Shown here: positions 1-9,400 of the stretch, one piece after another
Layout: each line of letters begins with the position of its first letter
How positions within the stretch are numbered: position 1 is the stretch's first letter
DNA from: Nostoc sp. NMS7
GTDB taxonomy: Bacteria > Cyanobacteriota > Cyanobacteriia > Cyanobacteriales > Nostocaceae
NCBI RefSeq assembly: GCF_017115085.1
Contig: NZ_JABXKJ010000133.1
Location: forward strand, 1-36,088
Direction: 5' to 3'
DNA: 36,088 nt
Notes under the pieces: model-generated
Told to the model about the DNA's origin: nothing
Databases searched by the model: none
What the model saw: the letters and a program-made list of their open reading frames with translations, nothing else
Made by a program: the position numbers and the translations under genes

Positions 1-3000
1 TTGGGCGCTCGGTGCGCTTCGCGCACCATTGCTTGTGCCAGTTGCGTAAGTCCTGAGAGAGTTCGAGAGTTTTGAATAAACGACCATCTCGCTGCCAAAG
101 TTTAACAGTTCCATCTTCGCTGGCTGTAGCAATCATGTCGAATTTCGGGTTAAAACTAACGCTACGGACTGCTTTATTATGGGCCTGAATTGGTAGTAGA
201 TTATGATCCATTTTCCAAAGTTTAACAGTGTTATCAGCACCACCGGAGGCAATAGTATTATCCTTACTGAAACTTACGCTATTAACCCGATCTTCATGCT
301 TAATAGTTAGACGTAAAGTACCATCTAGGTTCCAAAGTTTAACCGTTTTATCCCAGCTAGCAGTAGCAATCGTATTACCATCTGGGCTGAAACTTACACC
401 ATACACTCTGTCGGTATGCCCAGTAAGAGTACGCGAAAAAAACCACTTGCCATTGACTAAACTCCAAATTTTAGCTGTTTTGTCCCAGCTGGCAGTAGCA
501 ATTTTCTGACCATTCGAGCTAAAGCTAATATCGTAAATCTTATCTTTGTGTCCCTTTAAATTTTGAATTTCCGTACCATCTAATTTTAAAAGCCTTATTA
601 TATTGTCATCACTTGCAGTAGCAATTATTTTACCATCTGGGCTGAAACTAACACTATTAACCGTACTATTTGTTTCAATCGTGTGCAGAATTTTAGGATT
701 TTTTTGTTCAACATTCCAAAGTAAAACCTGCTTGTCACTAGCAGTAACGAGTGTTTTACAGTCAGGAGCGAAACTCGCTTTTAGGACACCGGACTTGTGT
801 GGTAAATTTTTATCCAAAGTACCATCTCGTTTCCAGATTTTGACAGTTTTATCCTCACTGGCAGTAGCAAAGCTTCCATCTGTGTCACAGAAACTAACGT
901 CGTATACTTTGCCTTCGTGTTGTAAGGTATTAAGCAAAGTACCATCCCGTTTCCAGATTTTGACAGTTTTATCCAAGCTAGCAGAGACGATATTGTTACC
1001 ATCAGGGCTAAAATTAACGTCATAAACCCAGTTGGTATGACCTTCTAAGCGGTTAAGTTCTTTCAAACCCTCAACTGCTTGTTGCGATACTTTTATAACT
1101 TGTTGTTTTAAATCAGAGTCTTTCCATACTGCCTGCTTCAGTTTTCTTCCTGCTTTTAAAGCATATATCAAGGCATCAAAACTTTGGTTTGCTATCAGCA
1201 GGTTTTCTGAAGAAGATATCAAGGCATTAATCTCATTTTTTTGAGCTTGTTGTCTTTGGATTTCTGTTTGCCACCATCCAAATCCTAACGCTCCTGCTAA
1301 AATGCAAATCCCTCCTATAATACCAGCCAGAATAAGCCTTCTATTCTGCTCCTGCTTTTGTTGCTCCTTATATTGCTGCCTTAAACTGCTTTGTATGTAT
1401 TCCTGTTCTAGAGTCAGATCATCTGGCCGCTTTTGCAACCATTCTTGAGCATCAACCAAAGCTTTACCCCGTAATAATACGTCATCATCTCGGTTGCTTT
1501 TTTCCCACTGCTGTCTTGCCGAGCGTAATTCTTGTAGCCAAATACGGAAGTCGCGATCCTTTTCGAGCCATTGGCGCAAGTATTCCCATTTTTGGATTAA
1601 AGCTTCATGGGCAACTTCTACTGTTTCTTCTCCAGACTTATCATTGCGTCCTGTGACTAACAAACGTGCTTCAGAACTGGCCAAATAAGTAACTAATTCC
1701 CAATTCTGTCTTCCAATATCTTTGTAAGTAGCCACACGCCTAGTATCTTCTGTGGTTTCACCCAATCGCACTAATGTCAAAAAAATCTGCTGTGCTTGCT
1801 GCTGTTGTGATGCACTTAATCGGAAATAAACTCGATCAGCGTGTTTAACTAGTGCTTGCTTGACACCACCAATTTCATCATAAGCTTTGTGAGTCAGTTC
1901 GTTATCTTTTTGTTTATTCCATAATTCTGTTAAAGCAAATTCTAATAATGGTAAATTACCGGGTTCATTCCCTATATCATCTAACATTCTGACGACTAAA
2001 TGTGTTTGGAATTTTACATTTAATTTTTGAGCAGGTTGTTCAATAGCTGCTTGTAATTCTTCTCGCCGCATTAAGCCTAATGGTGTATGTTTAAATTGCT
2101 GTAAAGCCTCACATAGAGGCAGATAAGATAAAGCATAACCATAAAAATCAGCACGCAATGTAAAAATCAATATTATACTTTTTCGATTAATCGCTGTTAA
2201 TAAGGTCTTAATAAAGCATTGTTGTTCTTCCTTATCTTGGCATTGAGTATAAAGTTCTTCAAACTGATCTACAATTAATAAAAAGCGTTTGTTAGGTTTA
2301 TTTTCTAAAATTTGAGATGCAACTTGATGCAACTTAACTTCTTGTTTTTTTAGGCTTTCCGACAACTTGCCAACCTTAATGACTTTCTCAACACCATTAA
2401 TATTCGGTTCTAATTGACGTACTAAAGCAAGAGCCAGTTCATCAAACGGTTGGCTTTTAGGACGAAATGATTCTATTACCCAAATTCCTTCTTCTCTTAA
2501 TAGAGGAATTAAGCCAGCGAAGACAACAGAAGATTTTCCACTTCCACTAGCACCAATAATTGGAACTAATAGTTGTTGATGAACCATTTCAAACAGTTGA
2601 TTAGTATATTCTTTTCTTCCGAAAAAGAAGGCAGCATCTTTCTCCTCAAAAGCGGATAGACCTTGGTAAGGATTGGGAGGAATATCATCCACTTCAAACT
2701 GAATATCAGCAGGATGAATTAATCTTGTCTTCAGTACTGGAGTATCTTCCTCTTTTAATCTAATTAGTTGTGAACAACCCAAGTCAAATGCAAACTCTAC
2801 TGTCTCACCAGCACCAAGTGCATCATAAAATGCCACAGCAAAAGATATCGCTGCTTTATCTCCAATAGCTTGAGTCATGCCAATAACATGCTTAGTGTAC
2901 TGACTAATAGCCTCAGCTTGTACCTCTGAGTAGCAGGCATTTAAAACAACACACTCAACTCCTTTAACCGCAAATAACTTAAACAGTTTAGAAAGTTCTT

Positions 3001-3289
3001 CTTTTTCAACAAGTGTTGCTTGCCCTGTTTCATCCTCTAGAACTATTCCATCAATTCCTGTACCATGCCCAGAGAAATGTACTATTTGAGGTCGGTGTTC
3101 TAAAATTGCTCTGTAAAAGTCCCGTGAGCGCACTGCCCATTTTTGTACTAATTTGAACTGTCCACCCTCGGAAGCACGCTGTAATCCTTCTTCGATTTCC
3201 CTCACTTCTGTATCTAGCCTTAGCCTTGAGGTATTTGCAGGATTTGCTGCCAGAATCAAAATTGTTTTGACACCTGTGGTGTTATTCAT
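1..3289 (-). CDS. CHAT protease - nSTAND1 NTPase - TM - WD40 protein (3' end outside window)
   Basis: The reading frame is open from ATG at 3289 (minus) to the window edge, about 1096 residues. The N-terminal CHAT (caspase-like) domain shows HFSGHG (catalytic His near residue 75) and NACYS (catalytic Cys near 119). The nSTAND1 NTPase follows, with the family lead-in NPYQGLSAFEE near 206, Walker A GASGSGKSS (246-254) and Walker B LLIVDQFEEL. One hydrophobic segment (about 648-672, LILAGIIGGICILAGALG) comes before at least seven WD40 blades (about 743-1075, repeated pattern SPDG..IATAS.DKTVKLW). In this family a WD40 sensor and STAND switch are thought to control a CHAT protease effector; the trigger here is unknown. 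The stop codon lies outside. The last residues are encoded by a hairpin repeat, so the C terminus may be altered. Architecture is clear; function is inferred. Confidence 0.9.
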   Translation of the reverse strand, partial: MNNTTGVKTILILAANPANTSRLRLDTEVREIEEGLQRASEGGQFKLVQKWAVRSRDFYRAILEHRPQIVHFSGHGTGIDGIVLEDETGQATLVEKEELSKLFKLFAVKGVECVVLNACYSEVQAEAISQYTKHVIGMTQAIGDKAAISFAVAFYDALGAGETVEFAFDLGCSQLIRLKEEDTPVLKTRLIHPADIQFEVDDIPPNPYQGLSAFEEKDAAFFFGRKEYTNQLFEMVHQQLLVPIIGASGSGKSSVVFAGLIPLLREEGIWVIESFRPKSQPFDELALALVRQLEPNINGVEKVIKVGKLSESLKKQEVKLHQVASQILENKPNKRFLLIVDQFEELYTQCQDKEEQQCFIKTLLTAINRKSIILIFTLRADFYGYALSYLPLCEALQQFKHTPLGLMRREELQAAIEQPAQKLNVKFQTHLVVRMLDDIGNEPGNLPLLEFALTELWNKQKDNELTHKAYDEIGGVKQALVKHADRVYFRLSASQQQQAQQIFLTLVRLGETTEDTRRVATYKDIGRQNWELVTYLASSEARLLVTGRNDKSGEETVEVAHEALIQKWEYLRQWLEKDRDFRIWLQELRSARQQWEKSNRDDDVLLRGKALVDAQEWLQKRPDDLTLEQEYIQSSLRQQYKEQQKQEQNRRLILAGIIGGICILAGALGFGWWQTEIQRQQAQKNEINALISSSENLLIANQSFDALIYALKAGRKLKQAVWKDSDLKQQVIKVSQQAVEGLKELNRLEGHTNWVYDVNFSPDGNNIVSASLDKTVKIWKRDGTLLNTLQHEGKVYDVSFCDTDGSFATASEDKTVKIWKRDGTLDKNLPHKSGVLKASFAPDCKTLVTASDKQVLLWNVEQKNPKILHTIETNSTVNSVSFSPDGKIIATASDDNIIRLLKLDGTEIQNLKGHKDKIYDISFSSNGQKIATASWDKTAKIWSLVNGKWFFSRTLTGHTDRVYGVSFSPDGNTIATASWDKTVKLWNLDGTLRLTIKHEDRVNSVSFSKDNTIASGGADNTVKLWKMDHNLLPIQAHNKAVRSVSFNPKFDMIATASEDGTVKLWQRDGRLFKTLELSQDLRNWHKQWCAKRTERP
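11..27. repeat. Perfect hairpin repeat inside the WD40 gene
   Basis: GGTGCGC-TTC-GCGCACC is a 7-bp perfect stem with a 3-nt loop. It lies within the coding frame of the WD40 protein just after the last recognisable blade. Short GC-rich palindromes like this are typical of dispersed repeats in Nostoc genomes. The residues it encodes (WCAKRTERP) look unlike a WD40 blade. Confidence 0.55.
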
Positions 3290-3865
3290 GGCAGTCTTTT
3301 AATTACATAAATATAAGTAAAATTTATACCTATTCTAATAGATATAAATATAATTAGCTTATGTCTTAAGGAGCATCCTGATTTGGCAAAAATATGATTT
3401 ATAGCTAATTAACCGGATACCGTTGCATCATTTCCGCCAACGCCAACGCCTCACCATCCGACGTGTACACAGATTTTACCAGACATAGCAATCATAATCC
3501 TCTGCCGCCTCGCCCACTCGAAGGGAGCGTCACAGAAGACTTAGCCTGTTGTACCTCCGCCTTCCTCCCTTTCTTACAAGCAGCGACTTTCCATAGCTTC
3601 CGGTGACTTGATCCCAATCCTCGTTCGTATTGCCTCCTTCAGGCGATGTCTGCGACAGGCCGCTATGCGTCTACGTACCCGGTACATTCTCCCAACACCG
3701 CCTGGCTGTACGTTGAACCTCTGCGTTTAGCCGAAACTGCGGGGTATAGGGTATTTCTAGTAACTGTTGTAATACAAGCTAAATTAATAATTTCTGCACT
3801 TTATTGCGTAATTACGTGATCATACGCAATAATCGTAATGCAAAGTCATGCAGTAAGAGGGGTAG
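3290..3865. other. Intergenic region with dispersed-repeat and possible gene relic
   Basis: No intact gene is visible in these 576 bp. The first 110 bp are AT-rich and probably carry the promoter of the CHAT-WD40 gene. Around 3405-3500, the minus strand reads a short open segment ending VYTSDGEALALAEMMQRYP before a stop, which looks like the C-terminal relic of an unidentified protein. A diverged copy of the short dispersed repeat seen at 19172-19200 lies at about 3643-3675, on the opposite strand. The 14-mer CACTCGAAGGGAGC near 3517 recurs near 31420. Confidence 0.4.
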
Positions 3866-3874
3866 TTGCTTATA

Positions 3875-4087
3875 ATGGTCAAGCCTCAAATTGTTGTTCG
3901 ACTTCCACCGGATCTGCTAGAAAAACTTAATAAATATGCCCAACAAACAGGTACATCCAAAACTGATGTAGTGATTGGTGCTTTGGCTCAGTATTTGGAA
4001 TGCGGTGAGGCATTGCCGCTAAATCAAAAGGTAGCAGAGCTTGAAGCTAGAGTAGCAACAGTAGAAGCGTTGGTAAAAGTCAGTTAA
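3875..4087 (+). CDS. Small ribbon-helix-helix (CopG/MetJ-type) DNA-binding protein
   Basis: A 70-residue protein. The start IVVRLPPDLLEKLNKYAQ is a typical RHH beta strand and first helix, followed by TGTSKTDVVIGALAQYL as the second helix. The C-terminal third (QKVAELEARVATVEALVK) is a short heptad coiled coil. RHH proteins dimerise and bind operator DNA, often to autoregulate an operon. An in-frame TTG at 3866 is nearer to the AGAGG at 3856-3860 and could be the real start; I chose the ATG. It lies 23 bp before the Pepco-like gene and probably opens the operon that ends in the caspase-FGE gene. It could alternatively be an antitoxin-like component. Confidence 0.75.
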   Translation: MVKPQIVVRLPPDLLEKLNKYAQQTGTSKTDVVIGALAQYLECGEALPLNQKVAELEARVATVEALVKVS

Positions 4088-4110
4088 ACCGAGAGTAGTT
4101 GAGAAATCCT

Positions 4111-4500
4111 ATGTCAACAGAAATTCCCACCCCGAAAACAATCTGGATTATTACAGAAGAGACGGAAGCAGCAACGACTCATGAAACAGTGACAAGAGGT
4201 TCGAGAAGTGGTCGTGATATAGGCGGAAGGCTAGGCGCAGAAATTACAGAAACGACAGAATTAGTAATTACCAGACGAAAATCAGTAGAAGTAGGAAAGC
4301 TGAAGCAGGAGATGCAAGGATTTCTGCAAGCGATGAGAGAAATGCTTGACGAAGCAGATGAACCGGATTCAAAGATACAGCTTCAGGAAATTGAGCTATC
4401 AGTAGAAATTAATGGAGAAGGACAAATCAGCTTGTTTGGGATTGGTGGGGGAAAAGCTGGCGGAAAAGGAGCAATGACCTTCAAGTTCAAGCGTAAATAG
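4111..4500 (+). CDS. Pepco/trypco-like small protein partnered with caspase gene
   Basis: A 129-residue protein if translation starts at ATG 4111; an in-frame TTG at 4099 would add four residues. A Thr/Glu-rich N terminus is followed by a helical stretch (LKQEMQGFLQAMREMLDEAD). A C-terminal beta-rich tail contains IELSVEINGEGQISLFGIGG and a Gly/Lys-rich end (GGKGAMTFKFKRK). This tail resembles small proteins described as constant partners of peptidase effectors (Pepco, trypco1) in bacterial conflict systems. The assignment rests on pattern memory, not on a search. It sits 11 bp before the caspase-FGE gene and is probably co-translated with it, which supports a partner role. Confidence 0.6.
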   Translation: MSTEIPTPKTIWIITEETEAATTHETVTRGSRSGRDIGGRLGAEITETTELVITRRKSVEVGKLKQEMQGFLQAMREMLDEADEPDSKIQLQEIELSVEINGEGQISLFGIGGGKAGGKGAMTFKFKRK

Positions 4501-4511
4501 CCAACAGTGAT

Positions 4512-6425
4512 ATGGGTAAAAATTGGGCAATTGTAGTCGGAATCAATAATTATGATAACCTCCAGCCGCTAAATTATGCCAAACGAGATGCAGAGGCGAT
4601 GAAGGCTTGGTTTGAGGATGAAGCTCAATTTGACCAAGTTTTTCTGTTTACAGAAGATTCTCCGGCTATCGTTGCTAATCCACCAATACCAACTCAACCT
4701 ACTCAAGCTCGTTTTAAGCGATTTTTGAATGCACAGTTTGAAGAACCATTATTCAAACCAGAAGATAATCTGTGGTTCTTCTTTGCAGGTCATGGTAAGC
4801 GCTTTATAGACCAAGATTACTTGATGTTTTTAGATAGTGACCCGACAGATTACACTACAACTATCTCTGTTGATTATGTAACCCAAAGGCTACGGCGGTG
4901 TGGAGCAGATAATGTAGTTTTGTTAATAGATGCTTGTCGAGATGAAGGCGATCGCTCTGGGTTAGGAGTAGGGATGCAGGAACATAAGGGAGTCATCACC
5001 TTTTACTCATGTGCGCCAAGCCAAAAGTCTTGGGAGATAGATGAATTACAACACGGATCGTTTACTTACAGCTTACTAGAAGGGCTGCGAATCCAAGGGG
5101 AGGCTAATTGTGCCACAGTAGAACGTTTAGAGCAGCATTTGCGTTACAGAGTTCCTCAACTAAATGCTGATTATAAAAAGTCTGTACAAAATCCGGCATT
5201 GAAGGCAGAGCCGCCTTACAAAATGTATTATATCTTGCTAGAACAAGTTGCCACAATCAAAGATGTAGAACCATTGAAATATCAAGCCTCTCTGGCTGAA
5301 AATAGAGGTAATTTCTCTTTGGCGGAGCAATTATGGACTAGAGTCTTAGTAGTATCTCGTGCAGATACGGAAGCCATTGAGGCTTTTAAAAGAATTGGTC
5401 AGTATCAAGAACAAGCTTCTATTAGTTCTAATTCTATCTTTGAGTCTTTGTTAATTACTCAACCTGTTATTTCATTGGAAGGAGAGATGTCAGGAATGCC
5501 AGAGCCTTTACTTGTTCAAGAATCTAAGGCTACACCTGCTGACAAAAATGAACCAACAGTTAATTCTTTATTAGCTCGTTCTCATATTGAAGCTCTTTCA
5601 AATTTTGATTTTGAGTTCGTGACAGTTAACGCTCAAGGACAAATAATTAATAGGCAAAAAGGACAGGCAAGATACTTAACGGAGAATTTAGGTAAAGGTG
5701 TCAAGTTAGATATGGTATTTATTTCAGGTGGACATTTTTTTATGGGATCACCTGATGCTACACAGCAATATGAGAACCAACAACCTTATCATAAAGTTAT
5801 TATTCAGCCATTTTTTTTAGGTAAACACCAAGTTACTCAAGCTCAATGGAAAGCGGTAGTAGCACTTCCTGAAATTGATCTCAAGCTAAACGCAGAACCC
5901 TCTTTCTTTAAAGGTGATAATCGTCCTGTTGAAAGTATTAGCTGGTATGAAGCAAATGAGTTTTGTCAGCGTCTTTCTAAATATACAGAGCATAAGTACC
6001 GTTTACCAAGCGAGGCAGAGTGGGAATATGCATGTCGTGCTAAAACAGTTACTCCATTTCACTTTGGAGAAACATTAACTATGGAATTAGCAAATTATTT
6101 AGATAGTCAAGTTTATAAAATTTCTGAGAAAGGAAAATACATAGGTAAAACAACAACTGTAATGACTTTTTTGCCAAACTCGTTTGGATTATATGATATG
6201 CATGGCAACATCCGAGAATGGTGTTTTGATCAGTGGCATGATAACTACCACGGCGCACCCTCTAATGGATGTGCTTGGGTAATAAGTAGTAATCATTCAT
6301 ATAAAGTATTACGAGGCGGTTCTTGTGTTTCTAGGCTTGAAGATTGTCGTTCAAGTAATCGTTATAAAGATGTGCCGAGCAATAATAACTATGGTAATGG
6401 CTTTCGGATTGCTTCTTCTATTTAA
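4512..6425 (+). CDS. Orthocaspase fused to a formylglycine-generating-enzyme-type (FGE) domain
   Basis: A 637-residue protein. The peptidase C14 domain occupies about 1-240, with the catalytic His in FFAGHG (His94) and the catalytic Cys in LLIDACRD (Cys142). The middle (about 240-395) has a helical TPR-like stretch (LAENRGNFSLAEQLWTRVL). The C-terminal FGE-sulfatase/C-type-lectin fold (about 397-637) shows the family hallmarks FISGGHFFMGS, RPVESISWYEANEFC, YRLPSEAEWEYACR, FGLYDMHGNIREWC and VLRGGSC. This architecture is common in filamentous cyanobacteria. The FGE domain there probably acts as a binding or sensor module. Third gene of the RHH-Pepco-caspase operon. Targets are unknown, and a role in regulated cell death or defence is inference. 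Confidence 0.92.
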   Translation: MGKNWAIVVGINNYDNLQPLNYAKRDAEAMKAWFEDEAQFDQVFLFTEDSPAIVANPPIPTQPTQARFKRFLNAQFEEPLFKPEDNLWFFFAGHGKRFIDQDYLMFLDSDPTDYTTTISVDYVTQRLRRCGADNVVLLIDACRDEGDRSGLGVGMQEHKGVITFYSCAPSQKSWEIDELQHGSFTYSLLEGLRIQGEANCATVERLEQHLRYRVPQLNADYKKSVQNPALKAEPPYKMYYILLEQVATIKDVEPLKYQASLAENRGNFSLAEQLWTRVLVVSRADTEAIEAFKRIGQYQEQASISSNSIFESLLITQPVISLEGEMSGMPEPLLVQESKATPADKNEPTVNSLLARSHIEALSNFDFEFVTVNAQGQIINRQKGQARYLTENLGKGVKLDMVFISGGHFFMGSPDATQQYENQQPYHKVIIQPFFLGKHQVTQAQWKAVVALPEIDLKLNAEPSFFKGDNRPVESISWYEANEFCQRLSKYTEHKYRLPSEAEWEYACRAKTVTPFHFGETLTMELANYLDSQVYKISEKGKYIGKTTTVMTFLPNSFGLYDMHGNIREWCFDQWHDNYHGAPSNGCAWVISSNHSYKVLRGGSCVSRLEDCRSSNRYKDVPSNNNYGNGFRIASSI

Positions 6426-6441
6426 TAAAAAAATTTTTATT
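6424..6441. terminator. AT-rich palindrome between convergent genes
   Basis: AATAAAAA-AA-TTTTTATT overlaps the stop codon of the caspase-FGE gene and faces the convergent SIR2 gene end at 6454. It could end transcription from both sides, but an A/T-only stem is weak. Confidence 0.3.
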
Positions 6442-6453
6442 AACTTAATTTGA

Positions 6454-9400
6454 CTAGCTGCTCTGGATTTTAACAGCAATAGGCCCACTAAAAGTAAAAC
6501 CGATATTGAAACATATCCTAGAGCCACTTTTCAAAGAGATCCAAGTTCGACTCTCCATATTATTTCTATGGAAAAAAATATTATCGCCTCGTCCATCAAC
6601 AATAACAAACCCATGCTCTGCCTCTAATCTATTAACTCTCCCAACAAACACTTTATTGATGCCATTATCTTTTACATAATCAAGCGCTTTAATACGTAAT
6701 TCATATTGTATTGGAGCTTTATCTCGCAAATCACTAAAAATTCTTTTTGATTCGTTTTGTTTTTCTAAATCCTTACTTTCAAACAAATACCTAGCATACC
6801 AAAACTGTGCATAATAATTTTGATCCCCTTTTGAAAAAGCTTTCCTGAAGTAGTAGATAATACTTTCAATATTTGATGGTTCTATTAATCTCAAAATTTG
6901 AGCATATTCATAGTTCAATTCTTTATTTAAAATTTGGCTATTTAAAGCTTTATATAAGCAAGCTTTAGCTAAATCTAACTGATTATTATTTTTATAAAAA
7001 TGAGATAAACGCATTGTAATATAAGGGTCTCTAGAATTAGTTTCAAATGACACTTTGAGTGCTTTTAAAGCTCTTGTATTATCATTAACCAAACCAGCGA
7101 AATCTGCTTCTGAATTATTTACAAAAGAATCTTCAGGGTATTTTTGTTTTGTGGTTTCAAGGATTTTTTCAATAGTACGAATTCCTTCTTCTATATTACG
7201 ATGTATTGAATCTGGTTGTTCTAAGATATATTTAAAGTCATCAATAGCTAACTTTAGATAAGTTACTCTAGCATAACGATCTGATTGGGGTTTGTCGATC
7301 AATCCTTCTAATATTGAAAGAGCTTGATTACGAAACTTTTGTCGCTCTAATGGACGTTCTGCTTTACGCGCTCGGGTTGCTGCTAATTCTGCCTTAGTAT
7401 GGACTATAGAGCTATCTCTTGGATCAAGCTCTTGAGCCACATTAAGAAATTCTTCAGCTAGTTGATAATTACCATTAGGATTAATCCTTTCATAATTAGC
7501 CATTTGTTGGTATAGATACGCATCATCTCCAATATATTCTTTTGCAATATTAAAAATAGCTTTGACATCCTCGGACGATACAAATATTTTCTCTAGTGCT
7601 CTTGCATTAATTAACTTCCGAAAAGAATCTTTATCGGTGTCATAAGAAATATTAATAAATCTCAAAACCCGAATATATTCATTGTAACGATCAGCATCTT
7701 GTGTCAGAACTTCTTCAAAAATAATTTGAGCAATTTGTGGATGTCTAGATGTATAATAAAAATCACTTTTATGAGGATTTCCTTTGACCTGAACAATATG
7801 TTCAAGAGGTGCAAATAACTTTTCCTGAAAATCATTGAATCCAATATCATGTACCCTCGCTATAAGACCTGCTCGAACTTGTGTACTAAGGCGATTAAGA
7901 AGACAAACAGTGAGGTAAACATCTTGCGCCTGCTTAGGATAAATATTTTTATACTCATCTATAATTATCTCTTCAAATGGACGCCCCATAGTGGCTTCAT
8001 GCAATGCTACTAGCAACTGTCTACCTGCTTTCTCTTCAAATTCTTTAACCCTTTCTTCAACAGTTTTTTTCTGGAGATGAGGGCCAAGTGCATCATATTT
8101 ATATAATAAATGAACAAGATCTACGATTTCAGTTTTGCTAAGATATAATAATTGATAAGCATTAGTTACATAGTCAGCAAGACTGTCACATGACATATTC
8201 CACTCATTTAGTCGTTCTGCTGTAACTATAGTAAGCGGAACATCAAAGCGACGTGATTCTTGAAGTAGTTTTAATATCAGAGTAATATTATCTGCTGCTG
8301 CATCTATAAAGATAAAAATTCGCTCATTTGTAAGCCGATAAAGTTCTCTTATGGCTTCAAAATTTATAGTACTTAAAGTCCGCATGAATAAACAAATTAC
8401 ATCAGCTTGAGTAGCCGCTTCCCATGCTACTCTTCTGAGAAATATTGTTTTTCCAGCTCCTGCTTCAGCTTTAATTAAATAAAGTTCAGAAACTGTAGGC
8501 CTATCAACATTAGGTTTCAATATTACATCGCCAAGCACAGTATCTGTAAGACGCCGCCTAACATCAAGGTTTTTAATAGTGGGATACCATTCTAAGTCAA
8601 ACCCCTTATAAAAATCTTTTGCTTTGCCCTCTTTTGTTTCTATCGCATCATGTACATATTCTACATCATGAATCAACAAATCTTTTACTGAGCCTATTAC
8701 TGGCTCATTTTTAATAAACTTCCTTTGTATTGGATGCTCAATCTGAAAAGCTTGAGCAAGAGGTCTCATTTGTTTTAAAATGGCTTGGTCAAGGGACTTT
8801 AGTAAATCCTCTAAACCTCCTTCTAAAATTGAAATTCGTTTTGATTCCCAGAACGATTTTTCAATATGCGTAACTTCTGACTGTACTAGATAATAAGATG
8901 GTCTGTTATTAACTTCTTTTAATACTTGAAGGAGGATTGAGCGTAATTCTGGATCTTGAGAACCATGTCCTATAAAAATTACTGTACTCTCATAGCACCA
9001 TTCGTAGAACGTCTTAAATAAGCGGTCTCTACCTTCTCTGTGGGTAGTATATTGATCAGTCGTTAAAATAAGAGGTAGCTTAGGATCTTGTGTTATTGTA
9101 ATACAACCATGAATCTTTAGCAAGACAAGACTATTTGCTGATTGAATTTTTTTATCAATTCGGTCATTATTTGAAATAATCGGAACTAAGTCTTGAACTC
9201 GATTCTTACTTTTTTCATAAGTATTTTCAACCAATCTATCAAAGTTTGCTGTAACAATACCCTTCCATCTAAACGTTGGTAAAATAAGATGAAAATCTGC
9301 TGGTTTAATTTCTCGAAATTGGTCAGCTATAAAATCTTGAACTGTTCCTAAATCAGTTTCTGAAATAGCTAGTTCAGTAATCCATTGCAAGGATTCTTGA

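Noticed and set aside
228..1025. Open frames on both strands over the WD40 region
   Set aside because: They mirror the repeated WD40 codons of the minus-strand gene. Their Leu/Ser-rich sequences have no independent starts or domains.
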